Positions 1 to 9,315 of a stretch of DNA of 64,000 nucleotides are shown one piece after another; position 1 is the first letter of the stretch; each line of letters starts with the position of its first letter. Position numbers and translations under genes: made by a program. The stretch spans positions 186,001-250,000 of the forward strand of contig JAPQWV010000678.1 in the NCBI GenBank assembly GCA_027422505.1. The letters are read 5' to 3'. This DNA is from Craterostigma plantagineum. Lineage: Eukaryota > Streptophyta > Magnoliopsida > Lamiales > Linderniaceae. The notes under the pieces were generated by a model that did not search any database, had not been told where the DNA came from, and saw only the letters and a program-made list of their open reading frames with translations.

Positions 1-384
1 TCCCTTATATAGAAATTTAAAATCTCTTAATCAAATGATTAACCGTTAAGCCATGCTATCATTATATACATCGTTCTTTAATTTAACCTTTTCCCCCCTG
101 TTCGGTAACATTAAACGGTTCACATAGCTTGTAACCAAATTTTGTATTTCTACTTTATTTCTATGTAAACCAAAATGAAATGCATAGCATCATCCCTTAC
201 TCTTAAATTTGTAAAATATATTTTATTTCCGAAGTTGAACTGTGGAGTTTTTCTTTTTTAAATTAAATAAGATATATCTTTCCTGTCAAGGATTATCCTA
301 CCAATGAGGCAACTATGAGATTGATTCTCTTAGCCACCCAGACAACGAAAGTCAAGGAATTCAAGTGAAATCGAACCTATATAA
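1..384. other. AT-rich intergenic DNA
   Basis: No coding feature is supported. The stretch is AT-rich with stop codons in all frames and ends at the Helitron insertion point. Confidence 0.5.
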
Positions 385-674
385 TCTGTTCTATTATATA
401 AAGGGTGTGGTTGCTATAAACTGTCACATTTGGTCTCTCACTTGTTTGCAATTTAGTCGTCTCTTTGTTAATTCATTACTTTAAGAATTTTTGTATTACT
501 TCTAATTTTTTTTTATTTATTATACTGATATCCCTACACATTATTTTTGTTTATATAATTAAAAGTTATTTATTATATATTATACATTACAAATACTGAA
601 TTTCAAAATTAGAAGTCATATATATAATTATATTGTAATCAACCACACGCATAGAGCGTGCGAAAACGCACTAG
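385..674 (+). mobile_element. Short non-autonomous Helitron, copy 1
   Basis: The element starts with TC just after an A (TCTGTTCTATTATATAAAG) and ends with CTAG just before a T, as expected for Helitron insertion between A and T. About 10 bases inside the 3' end an imperfect hairpin (CACACGC / GCGTGCG) is visible. No target duplication is expected and none is seen. At 290 bp it encodes nothing. A diverged copy of the same length class lies in inverted orientation inside an epsin intron at 37550-37837. The two copies align along most of their length, which supports the boundaries. Confidence 0.75.
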
Positions 675-1704
675 TATCTAAACAAAATCTAGTGTTCGGA
701 CACTTAAAAGGAGAAAATTACATTATAGTCGAAATTGACTTTTTATAAGGGAAAGATAATATTCAATGAAATCAAGATCCTCCGCACAGTTTTTCTCATG
801 GCTTTATCTCCCCAAACAATTGATTGCTAAAGAGCTTTGTCGTTGAATTGAACGCTTTGTCCCCCAACTTAGAATTATTACACCAACTTTTCACCTTTGC
901 AGTGGGAATTAAATGGAGGGATTATGTTCTCAAATCAACATTATGAATCTCTTTATTTTAATCTAATAGCTTCTAGCGAATCTAAGTACACTGTTAAGCT
1001 GTTGAGTTGAGTCGAGTCTTGTCAATGGATTGAAAAAAAAAAATTATGTTGTCTGTCAAGTTTTAATTGGATGACTTTCATACTTTGTCCCTAAAGAGCA
1101 ATAATACGATTCAATTAATTGGGGAAAGCGAAGGTAGCAAATTGCAAAAATGAATCTAATCCATATCTCAAATCAATCAGTAGAGAAACCTCCATAAATT
1201 CGCATGTCGTTTTGTCTAAATTCTAGACTCCTCCCTCCACCACTTAGGTGATTTCATTTAAATTTACTTTTAACTAGGACGCAAGAGATTAATGTGGAAG
1301 ACATCATTTAAAAATGTACACGTGTCGTGTTCTGGGTTAAATATGACGCATCTTGTAAATTAGCCGACAATTACTATTAATATTATTTTATGGAGATTTT
1401 ACATAAAAATACCCATCAATATAAAAATTAACAAGTCCGTACCCTATCAGTATTTTTCTATATGCAGGTACCTTTCAGAATAAATTTTTTGTACATTGGT
1501 AGCTGCCCGCCGCAAGGTACATCATATCACATATTTAGGTACCATAGAGAAAATTATTGTGGTACGTAATAAAGCTAGAAAATGATACCATCACATAGTC
1601 AGCTGCAAGGTACGGTATGAGACGTATATAGGTATGGGTACCATATAAATGCTTGACGTCAAGAACAGAAAAATGGTACGCACAGTAGAACATGTAGTTA
1701 TAAC
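675..1704. other. Intergenic DNA with a degenerate repeat pair
   Basis: No gene is supported. Around 1500-1546 and 1600-1646 two similar blocks occur, each with an AGCTGC core, a GCAAGGTAC word and a final GGTACCATA, about 100 bp apart. They look like an old tandem duplication. The last eight bases before 1705 are the left target duplication of the hAT element. Confidence 0.4.
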
Positions 1705-2556
1705 CAGTGTTGTAAAATTCGGCCTAGGCGGCCGCCTAGGCGCCGCCTAAGCGCTAGGCGCCGGCCACCGAGGCGAAAAGTAGTAATTCGGCTGGGAAAA
1801 TCGCTCTTTCCGACTAATCGGCGCCTAGACCGTTTAATCGGCGTCCAGACCGAATATTTGGCCGATTAATCTGCTGGAATGGCGAATAATTTGGTGGAAC
1901 GTCGGCGTAACAGTGTGATGGTGATGGTGACTGTTGGTGGGTAGAAGACGATCGGTGGATGAAGAAGAACAGTAACCATAAAACTAGGGTTTTTTGGGCC
2001 TATTCTTAATTTAAAATATACTAAGCCCAATTTGGATTTACTTGAATTTTAAGCTTTATATTAGATAAAAAATTTACATTAGTATTTATTTGCAATAATA
2101 AAGGTTGAACGATAGTTCACAATAATTAAGTACAAAACTAGTCGTTTATTTTTTTTATTATAGCATCTTATAAATACTGTAATCAAATAAATCAATACAA
2201 GTTTACCAAAATAAAAATTTTTACCAAAAATAAAATAAAATAAATCAATACAACAGTTGGCATTCTAATCTTGCAAAAAATATAAAAATCCAAAATTAAT
2301 TTATAAACGATATGTAATGTAATTGCAGTATAAAATAAATGCACTTTAAATAAAAAAATATTAACCTTTCTTTATTATTGCATAGTTTAAGTATAATATA
2401 TTTATGATTCTAACTTCATATTAATTTGATATATTGATGGAAAAATAGGTGAACCGTATAATTTCCGCCTAGAAACCGCCTAGGCTCCGCCTAGACGGTC
2501 TAGGCGCTAGGCCCCCTCGGGCGCCTAGCTACCGCCTAGCGCATTTTACAACCTTG
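1705..2556. mobile_element. Non-autonomous hAT-superfamily element (852 bp)
   Basis: The element is bracketed by a perfect 8-bp direct repeat GTTATAAC at 1697-1704 and 2557-2564. Its ends are inverted: the left end reads CAGTGTTGTAAAAT and the right end, read inward, CAAGGTTGTAAAAT. An 8-bp duplication with CA-type ends is the hAT signature. Both subterminal regions are packed with copies of the GC-rich word GCCTAGGCGG and its complement, while the centre (about 2000-2450) is AT-rich. No transposase reading frame is present, so mobility would need enzyme in trans. Confidence 0.9.
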
Positions 2557-2854
2557 GTTATAACAAAAATTCTCTGACATGGGTAATGACTTGAAAATTT
2601 TTTATACAATTTATTTTCTATAGATTCACCTTATTTTATTTGCTATTGCAACTTGCAAGTATCTTTTTGGTTAAAAGGTTCGCTAGTCCAACTTTCTTAA
2701 TGGGCCTTCAGTGGGCCCATTACAAGAGTACGACAACACGAAGCCCAAACACTCATAAGAAGTTTGCTAAACATTAAACTTCCCACTTCCAATTTTTCAA
2801 CATGAAACAAGAAAAATGATGGCCGAGTTCATCTGTCTGTGATTCTTCAGATTT

Positions 2855-3713
2855 TCATCCTTTGAACTGCCATTCTCTGCGACAATGTGCTTGGGAAGTC
2901 TGAGAATTCACCCATTTCAAGATGCAGTGGAGGTGAAAAGCATGGTTGCAAGCTCCCCATACTGCCAAGGAAATCAGATTTAATGTAAGGCCATACGAAC
3001 GCATAAACATGGAAGAAGAATGTGCAACCAAGAAGATGATGAATGCCCAGCTGAATTCCGCAAATGGATGTACTAGCAAACAGCTGTTGCATTCTTCAAA
3101 AAGCTATGACAAAATCGCAGCCAACATTACACATTATCGATCGAATGATCGCCACAAATAAGGAGTCTTGACTCTGTTTTCTCACGACACAATGTCAAGA
3201 AATTCCGAAAAGGGGGGAAAACAACATTGAACTTACTGAGAGGGCAATCATCTCCTGGAAGTTTGCAATCAGTGCAGCAACCATCAAAAGCCATCCTGCA
3301 AATGCCAAAGGTCTCATCTTGAGCATCCCATGTCCAAGAAGCTACAGCATGCCACCTAAGATCGATTTCGAAACAAACAAGCAATACTTGCATCATAGAT
3401 AGATGTTCAAATGTTGTAAGAGAATCTTTCACATGACAAAAGAATGTTTAAACAGCGTACTCTGTATATCAGGTGGGCGGAGCATAATCCAAATGATTGA
3501 GTCAAGGAAACACTGTCTACCAGACAAGAGTCAACTAACTTCGTTGAAGAGAAGAGAAACAACTACAACAAACCAGCTAGAAAAAACATGCATCAGAAAT
3601 CGGATAACTTACCTGGTTGAGCAAATCCAATAGAAGAAGACGAAGAACATAAATTAGAAAAACAACTTTAAAAAGATAATCAAACCAAGGATACGCAAAA
3701 TCTTCACTTTCAT
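2855..3713 (-). CDS. APC11: APC11-like RING-H2 subunit of the anaphase-promoting complex, degenerate
   Basis: APC11 is the small RING subunit that, with the cullin-like APC2, recruits the E2 to the anaphase-promoting complex. Three coding pieces fit on the minus strand: 3694-3713 (MKVKILR), 3237-3355 (WHAVASWTWDAQDE to GDDCPL) and 2855-2961 (IWGACNHAFHLHC to the stop). The second intron has a clean donor (A|GTAAGT) and acceptor (GGCAG|T) and restores CPL-I-WGAC exactly. Joined, they give 81 residues against the usual 84. Two changes hit zinc ligands. The first RING cysteine is Phe (ETFGIC where the family has ETCGIC). The last CPMC pair is shortened: AHC runs straight into RREWQFKG, so PMC is missing, an in-frame loss of 9 bases. 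The first intron starts GTATCCTT, a U12-like donor, but the frame only closes if one G is missing at the exon end. Family assignment is sure; a working ligase is doubtful. Confidence 0.75.
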
Positions 3714-4513
3714 TCTCGCGTGCCTTCCCTGTCACCGATTCGCCAACAGAAACGACTCAGCTGTGAACCCTAACGGCAATAGGAGAAACGCCGATTTTGG
3801 TCTCAAAGAGGAGGGAAAAGTGAATTGGGGCTTGAAAGAAGAAACGTTTGAATAAAGGGAAAAAAGGAACAGATTGGGCCAGAAAAGGCCCAAGATGAAG
3901 ATAGGCTATTAATGGGCTGGGCATTCCTTATTTGACCCGAGTTAAGATTGGCGGGTCGGGTGGGCATTAGCAACTAATTCATCAATAAACAACATATGGA
4001 CTGTAGTAGTAAAGAAAAAATGCCAACAATGTAGTGTGTGACCTTGTACTGATACTGTTAGAATGATTCATAAATTCTGAGTTCTATCTCTAATTACTAG
4101 CAAGGAAGAATTATAATTGTGGGTTTGACCACGAAGATACGCTCTACGTAAATGCGATGGAAAATCTGCTCGACATAACGCGTAAAACGTTTAAGGAATT
4201 CGCGTAAATGACCCGCAAATTCGTTCAACGCTAATCCGATGTCGATCGAATCGAAACGTAGTAGTTATCACTAATAACAAGCTTGATCTGCAATAAAAAG
4301 TTGTTAATTTTGACTAATAATGATGGAATGATAATCCCAATTCAATGTAATTAGCCATAATACAAAAAAGAAATACTACCCTTGACCATGCTAGAACCTG
4401 GACAAATGGATTACCCCTCCTCATTATATTACACAAAATTTCAAGAGAAATATCAATTAATGAAACCTTATTCCCAAAAGTCACTCCTTCCATATACACT
4501 CCCTCAAAAAACC
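3714..4513. other. Divergent upstream region of APC11-like and MADS genes
   Basis: This spacer holds the promoters of two divergently transcribed genes. Nothing coding is supported. Confidence 0.4.
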
Positions 4514-4520
4514 TATAAAA
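4514..4520 (+). promoter_or_regulatory. TATA box of the type I MADS gene
   Basis: TATAAAA sits about 75 bases upstream of the ATG at 4596, a usual plant distance allowing a short 5' leader. Confidence 0.55.
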
Positions 4521-4595
4521 CCACCCCACCTTGGCCATAACAAATCATCCCAATATTGAAAAAATATATATATCAATAATCATACCTTAAGAAAC

Positions 4596-5216
4596 ATGGT
4601 GAAAAGAAGGGTTGAGATCGCTTACGTAGCTAACGAATCTGCAAGAAAGGCAACGTTCAAGAAGCGTAGAAAGGGCTTGAAAAAGAAGGTGGAAGAGCTA
4701 AGCACCCTCTGTGGGGTCGATGCGTGTGCTGTGATTTACAGCCCGTATGGACCCGGGGCGGGCCCTGAGGCTTGGCCCGACCCGATCACGTGCAACCGGG
4801 TCCTGACCCGGTTCAAGATGATGCCCGAGATGGATCAGAGGAGGAACACGTTGAGCCAAGAAGGTTTTGTGCTCCACCGTATAGCCAAGGCTGAGGCTCA
4901 GCTTAGGAAGGTGAGGAAGGACAACAGAGAAGAGGCTATGGCTCAGCTTATGTACCAATGTTTGACTACGGGAAGGGGTTTACAAGGGTTGGGAAACGAT
5001 GAGCTCAACGATATGGGGCGGGTTTTGGACAAGCATTTGAAGGAGGTTTATGCGAGGATCGAGGGTTTTGAGGGAGGTAATAAGAAGAAGGGTGAAGATG
5101 GTAATGATTTTACGGTGTTGGGAAGGATGGGCGAGAATATTCCCGATATGAGTCGAGGCCAATCTTCGGTTCGTGGGGCGGGTGAGGCGGGCAATAAGAA
5201 TGTGTGGGCTAAATGA
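4596..5216 (+). CDS. Type I (M-gamma) MADS-box factor, AGL80-like
   Basis: This intronless 206-residue protein opens with a MADS DNA-binding domain (about residues 1-60; MVKRRVEIAYVANESARKA, then FKKRRKGLKKKVEELSTLCG and ACAVIYSPYG). An AGL80/PHERES-like stretch follows, with PEAWPDP, PEMDQRRN and a Gln/Arg-rich region near 90-130 (QEGFVLHRIAKAEAQL). The absence of introns and of a K domain places it in type I. M-gamma factors in Arabidopsis act in the central cell and endosperm as partners of M-alpha proteins; that role here is inferred from family only. It is shorter than AGL80 because the long variable tail is missing. The start is the only good ATG and has a TATA box about 75 bases upstream. 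Confidence 0.88.
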   Translation: MVKRRVEIAYVANESARKATFKKRRKGLKKKVEELSTLCGVDACAVIYSPYGPGAGPEAWPDPITCNRVLTRFKMMPEMDQRRNTLSQEGFVLHRIAKAEAQLRKVRKDNREEAMAQLMYQCLTTGRGLQGLGNDELNDMGRVLDKHLKEVYARIEGFEGGNKKKGEDGNDFTVLGRMGENIPDMSRGQSSVRGAGEAGNKNVWAK

Positions 5217-5935
5217 GTTCTTTCCTTGAGATATGGTTGTGTTGTGAGTTTGTTGTTTGAATTAGAGCTTTGTTTTAATGGTTGTGTCTTTGATTTGGTG
5301 TGTGCCCTTTTGTGGTTGAGTATGTCTTGTGTTCTCTTTCATTGTGTTAGGGTTTTCTACGGTATGCTATGCAAGGGTGTGTGTCGTCTTGTGTTATGTA
5401 TGGGGTTGGTTATCATCAATAATATATGTTCCCTTAATTATTATGAATAAAATAACAAGTTGTCTAGCTTTTCCAATAATCAATTATAACGAATGACTCT
5501 TTGCCCACAGCTTGAAATGTTATCTTACTTTCAATCCTTTTAGGTTTCTAGGTAAAAATTCATAATTAATACTCTCCTATCCGAGAGGAATCTTATTACG
5601 CAAAATAAGTTTATAGAGTCATATTTAATACTCATATCTTCGGTATACATATTATTAAAAAGTATACAAAAATGCACCCGAAAAAATGATGAATCTATTA
5701 TTAAAGACCAATAGAATAACACACACACTTGACACTTCCGATTCATTTCACAACATTTTCATGCAAGTCAAAAAAAAATATGCATAATACGCACCTATTT
5801 GATTAATCAATTTGCTACGGCAAGCAGAAGCTTTTTCCGATCAATTTTGATTTATTACACGAGGAGAGGTGAACAACTAGCTTCAATATTCTCACAAAAA
5901 CGAACTGAAGAATATGTCCAAGAATTGATCTTTTT
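5217..5935. other. 3' region of the MADS gene and spacer
   Basis: A T- and G-rich 3' UTR-like stretch runs to about 5450, with AATAAA-like words near 5445. The rest is AT-rich with no supported gene. Confidence 0.4.
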
Positions 5936-6349
5936 TCACATGAATCCGTAGCTCTCATACCTCATAAAACAGCCCGACATGTTTATTTGCGCCCCAACGG
6001 CAAAACCGCAGAGATTGATGAACATATTCGTGCAAGCGCTCAAGCAATTCAAGCAGTCGCTCGATGGATTCTCCGTAGCGCAAATTCCGTAGCCGTAAGA
6101 AGTCACTCCGTTGTTATCTGAATAAGACGTATAGAACGCGAACTGAGGCTGTTGAGGAGTCGAAGTAGATACGATTCCCAGCACTTCGTCGACGCAATCC
6201 ATGTACGGGGAATTTCCGCCCACCTTTGCAGTGTTGCAGGCGTACGATCGTAAGGTTGTTATGTCGGTTTTGCCCTCAGAATTTGATGTAAACAAGAGAA
6301 ATATTCCCAATAAAAGCGCAAGTAATTGAGGACGACGAAGTCGACACAT
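5936..6349 (-). CDS. Secreted single-domain Gnk2-homologous (DUF26) protein
   Basis: The 137-residue product has an N-terminal signal peptide (about residues 1-26, LLALLLGIFLLF core) and one Gnk2-homologous domain. The diagnostic C-X8-C-X2-C motif is present (C-ATENPSSD-C-LN-C), along with further cysteines expected to form disulfides (YACN, YMDC, NLCG, MSGCFMRYE). There is no membrane span or kinase, so it resembles ginkbilobin-2 and the secreted cysteine-rich repeat proteins, not the CRK receptors. Ginkgo Gnk2 binds mannose and is antifungal; activity here is inferred. A TATA box lies about 80 bases upstream. A broken paralogue lies upstream on the same strand at 7151-7562. Confidence 0.85.
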   Translation of the reverse strand: MCRLRRPQLLALLLGIFLLFTSNSEGKTDITTLRSYACNTAKVGGNSPYMDCVDEVLGIVSTSTPQQPQFAFYTSYSDNNGVTSYGYGICATENPSSDCLNCLSACTNMFINLCGFAVGAQINMSGCFMRYESYGFM

Positions 6350-6428
6350 TATTTTCTTTCTTTTTTTTTTTCTTATTTGGAGGAGTGTTTAATTCGTTTG
6401 GAGATTGGATCTCTAGCTAGCGAGCACG
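6350..6428 (-). other. 5' leader of the Gnk2-domain gene
   Basis: This short leader lies between the ATG and the TATA box and includes a T-rich run (A-rich on the coding strand). Confidence 0.4.
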
Positions 6429-6437
6429 TTATATATA
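6429..6437 (-). promoter_or_regulatory. TATA box of the Gnk2-domain gene
   Basis: On the minus strand this reads TATATATAA, about 80 bases upstream of the ATG at 6349. A similar TATATATAA word lies near 7625-7633 upstream of the broken paralogue, as expected for a tandem duplicate. Confidence 0.5.
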
Positions 6438-6535
6438 TTTATTTTAAACGGAGAAGACAATAATTAAGCGTTTTGTTGTTTTTCTCGCCTTCATCTTCGC
6501 CATTTATCTGATTCCGTTTTCTTCTGCTGCTTCTC

Positions 6536-7130
6536 GGCGGCATCTCTTTGTTTATTTTACAGCTATATCTTTGTTATTCGCTCCCGCAAAAAATATTTTG
6601 AGCGATTTGGACGATTCGATAAAAATCCTAATAAAGAAACGAACTAATATTAGCAAACGCTTTATTATTTTTCACTACGAATGATCAAAACAATTTGATA
6701 AAAACCCTAATAAATATAAGAACTAATTAGCAGTGCTTTATTATTTTTCGATACTCCTTCGACGGCATCGCTTTTTTTTTTTTTTACCGCTATCTCTTTG
6801 TTATCCCCTCCCGCAAGAAAAATATTATCCGGACCGCCGCCGCCGGCCTTTTAGTATAATACGCATAAAACATTCATGCGTATGGAGGTCAATCCATATG
6901 TATATATATCTTCACCGTTTCGAGTTCTATTTTTGAGCGATTTGGACGATTCGATAATAAGCCTAATAAGCAAACGAACTTAGCAACGCTCCATTATTTT
7001 TCGATGCGAATGAAAGAAACGATTCGATAAAACCCTAATAAAGAAACGAACAACAGATCGAAACGATTCGATAAAGACCCTAACAAAGAAACGAAGTAGT
7101 ATCAGCAAGCGCTTTATTAGTTTCTCAATA
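6536..7130. repeat. Degenerate tandem repeats between the two Gnk2 genes
   Basis: Two larger blocks begin with similar sequence at about 6536 (CGGCATCTCTTTG... CGCTCCCGCAAAAAATATT) and 6761 (CGGCATCGC... CCCTCCCGCAAGAAAAATATT). Within them a core word of about 35 bp (CGATTCGATAAAAACCCTAA followed by AAAGAAACGAAC, with variants) recurs at least five times, near 6615, 6690, 6945, 7025 and 7060. The blocks look like repeated copies of the 3' flank of the Gnk2 gene, left by successive tandem duplications. Confidence 0.65.
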
Positions 7131-7150
7131 GTAATTCTTCGATCGGTCGA

Positions 7151-7562
7151 TCAGAAAAACCTGTACGCCTCGTATCTGATATAGCAAGCGGCCATGAGCA
7201 TCTGCGCGCCGATGACCGAGCCGCAAATTTCGTCTATTTTGGCGCTGGCGACGCTCAAGCACTCGAAGCAGTCGTCGTCCGAAAGGCCAATATTAAGTCG
7301 GCACTCGGCGTACCCATACGCTACGGTTCCTTGGTATTGGCACGCCGAGTGCATTCGCCAGTTGGCAGTCTCGGGCGCTCCGATCACGAGGTCGTCCAAT
7401 AGAGAGTCCACGTTCGTCATGTAGGGCCCGTTTGGGTTCGCGAGCAGAGCGCCACAGATGTAGCCTTCGATGCTTGAGATGTCGTTTCGACTCTCCACGA
7501 GGAGAAATAATAATGCGATTATTGTTAGTAGAAAAGCAAGCGGGAGAGCTCGTCGTTCTCAT
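7151..7562 (-). pseudogene. Second Gnk2-domain gene, frameshifted in the signal peptide
   Basis: The open frame ending at 7151 encodes a Gnk2-like domain (GYICG, AYGYAEC, DDCFECLS, EICGSVIGAQ, CYIRYEAYRF). Reading upstream in that frame continues into an ideal hydrophobic signal peptide (RRALPLAFLLTIIALLFLLV) but meets a stop with no ATG. The natural ATG at 7560-7562 (followed by AGAACGACG) is one base out of frame; a single extra A near 7556-7557 explains the break. The downstream domain has ten residues, not eight, between the first two cysteines of the core motif. The gene is a tandem paralogue of the copy at 5936-6349. It is a pseudogene if the extra base is real, and a normal secreted protein if it is an assembly error. 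Confidence 0.7.
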
Positions 7563-8102
7563 TTTTTCTTTTATGGGATTTTTTTTTCGTTCTAATGAAG
7601 ATGAAGTTCTTGGGGTATTAGGGTTTATATATGATGGGCTTTTTTTTTTCAAGAGTTGTTTCCATGGTATCGAAACTTGGCTAACTAGATATGGGAGATG
7701 ATGTTAGCTAGAGATTGAAACTTATTGAGATATTGGAAGTAGTGGTGCTAAGTGATAATATTGATGGATGTTGTTGTCCGCTTATTATCGTTTGCATGCA
7801 ATATACATATTTTTTTTGTCTTTTATATCTCTTATTTGATGTTTTTTTTTTGTTCCTTGTTCATTGGGGACGACGAACTGGCCAGTGTAATAAGTGTTTC
7901 GGGTGCCATATGAATGTCCCTAGTGTTGAATGAATTAGGTGTTTTTCTCCATTTCTTGGCTTACATATGTGTCGTTAAGTAGTGCTTGACAAACTTTTTT
8001 ATTTCGAGAGCAAATTAAGCCAGGGCATACTAAAGGGAATTAGTCTTAATCATCCATCTCATTACGAACAATATATATTTATACATCATTGTACATTCAT
8101 GA
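7563..8102. other. Spacer, upstream of Gnk2 copy 2 and downstream of the Gly-rich gene
   Basis: The stretch contains T-rich runs and the conserved TATA word near 7625-7633. No gene is supported. Confidence 0.4.
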
Positions 8103-8522
8103 TCATGGTAATCCACTGATCACACGACTATGATCATCTTTATTAGTATTGCTATTATTACCAGCATCAGGGATTACTTCTTCAGCCTGAGCTTTAGCAC
8201 ATTTGATTCCAGGAATGGAGCAAAAAGGGTGAGATTTTCCAGGAAAATTATACCCTGGAATAATATTCGAACCACCGCCGCCTTGGCCTGGGAACCAAGG
8301 ACCCGTCGAGCCAGCCCCTTCACCGTTGTCCGAACCACCTTGGCCTGGAAACCATGAGCCGCCGGTCGAACCACTGCCTGGAAATGTGTAGCCACCGCCG
8401 ATTAGAGGGCTGGCGAGCTGATCATTGGCATCGAAGTTATTCTGCTTGAGTGCCCTTCCACTCACATTTGCTGCTGATAGCAAACTGGCGAGCATGAACA
8501 GTGTCTTACCAAGATTCTCCAT
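8103..8522 (-). CDS. Small secreted Gly/Pro-rich cell-wall-type protein
   Basis: The 139-residue single-exon protein has a signal peptide (about residues 1-23, LFMLASLLSAANVSG). The middle is Gly/Ser/Pro-rich with two WFPGQGG repeats (about 57-63 and 75-82) and related YTFPG and YNFPG words. A short cysteine-bearing part (HPFCSIPGIKCAKA) and an acidic, Asn-rich tail follow. It has no recognised enzymatic domain. Composition and length resemble small plant proteins annotated as putative cell wall protein precursors; the function is unknown. The start is supported by a TATA box about 70 bases upstream. Weak alternative: a precursor of a secreted peptide, since it is short and has a conserved-looking terminal segment. 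Confidence 0.72.
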   Translation of the reverse strand: MENLGKTLFMLASLLSAANVSGRALKQNNFDANDQLASPLIGGGYTFPGSGSTGGSWFPGQGGSDNGEGAGSTGPWFPGQGGGGSNIIPGYNFPGKSHPFCSIPGIKCAKAQAEEVIPDAGNNSNTNKDDHSRVISGLP

Positions 8523-8588
8523 ATCTTGAGTTATATTGATAGTTGTTTACTTTTGTTTTCTATGCTATTCTTTTAATATAAAGGCCCC

Positions 8589-8596
8589 TTTTTATA
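8589..8596 (-). promoter_or_regulatory. TATA box of the Gly-rich secreted protein gene
   Basis: The minus strand reads TATAAAAA about 67 bases upstream of the ATG at 8522. Confidence 0.6.
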
Positions 8597-8706
8597 GAGG
8601 ACGAAGATTGTGATTCTGATGGTGTGTGTAGAGATATCATCTGCAGTAAATGGCACGGGTGGGAATTTAAGAACCCTAATTAAATGCAACCACACACTAC
8701 TTTTCA

Positions 8707-8713
<7 letters not shown>

Positions 8714-8752
<39 letters not shown>
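8714..8752. repeat. CT/GA microsatellite
   Basis: A run of CT dinucleotides with one T interruption lies about 200 bases upstream of the Gly-rich protein gene. Confidence 0.9.
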
Positions 8753-9315
8753 ATTCATCATCTCGTTGAAACTTGAACTAGTGTTATCTCTTCGGTATGA
8801 ATAAAGACGTTAAAGGGGGTGATGAAGTATTTGTCGGTACATATATTGATGGTAGTAAATGTAGACTAAGCAGGTCCTTCGTTCACCGAGGATGTAGTAG
8901 CTTTTTCTTTTTTTTTCATTACATTTGAGAATCAAATCATGAATTAAAGATCGGTTGTGTATGATCTATTTATATCTCGAGTTTTATCTTTCAATCCCAA
9001 TTTTCCTATCCAATAAAGTAAGATGTTACATACAACATACTTAAGGAGCTATATTATGTGAATGAAAGCAAGACCAAAGTAGCTAATGGAAATGAGCAGC
9101 ATATCGAGTTTCATACATCACACAATGGCATCAAATGATCCCTCCTATCAAACAAACATGCGAAAAAGATGCCAACTTTTTTTTTTTTACAGTCCAAAAT
9201 AAAACCAATCTAACCATACAAAATATTTTTACTCCCAGCCCAGCTTTCAACTTTACATCACATTCTTCAATTCAGGAAACACAAAAATGAACCATTTTTC
9301 GACTAAGGTACTTAG

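Larger units (their letters stand above)
8523..9315. other. Promoter of the Gly-rich gene and spacer
   Basis: The stretch contains the TATA box, a CT microsatellite and AT-rich sequence. The part nearest 9315 is the likely 3' UTR of the ceramidase gene. Confidence 0.4.

Noticed and set aside
5226..5450. 74-codon open frame after the MADS gene
   Set aside because: Hydrophobic, low-complexity translation of a T/G-rich 3' UTR, starting ten bases after the stop.
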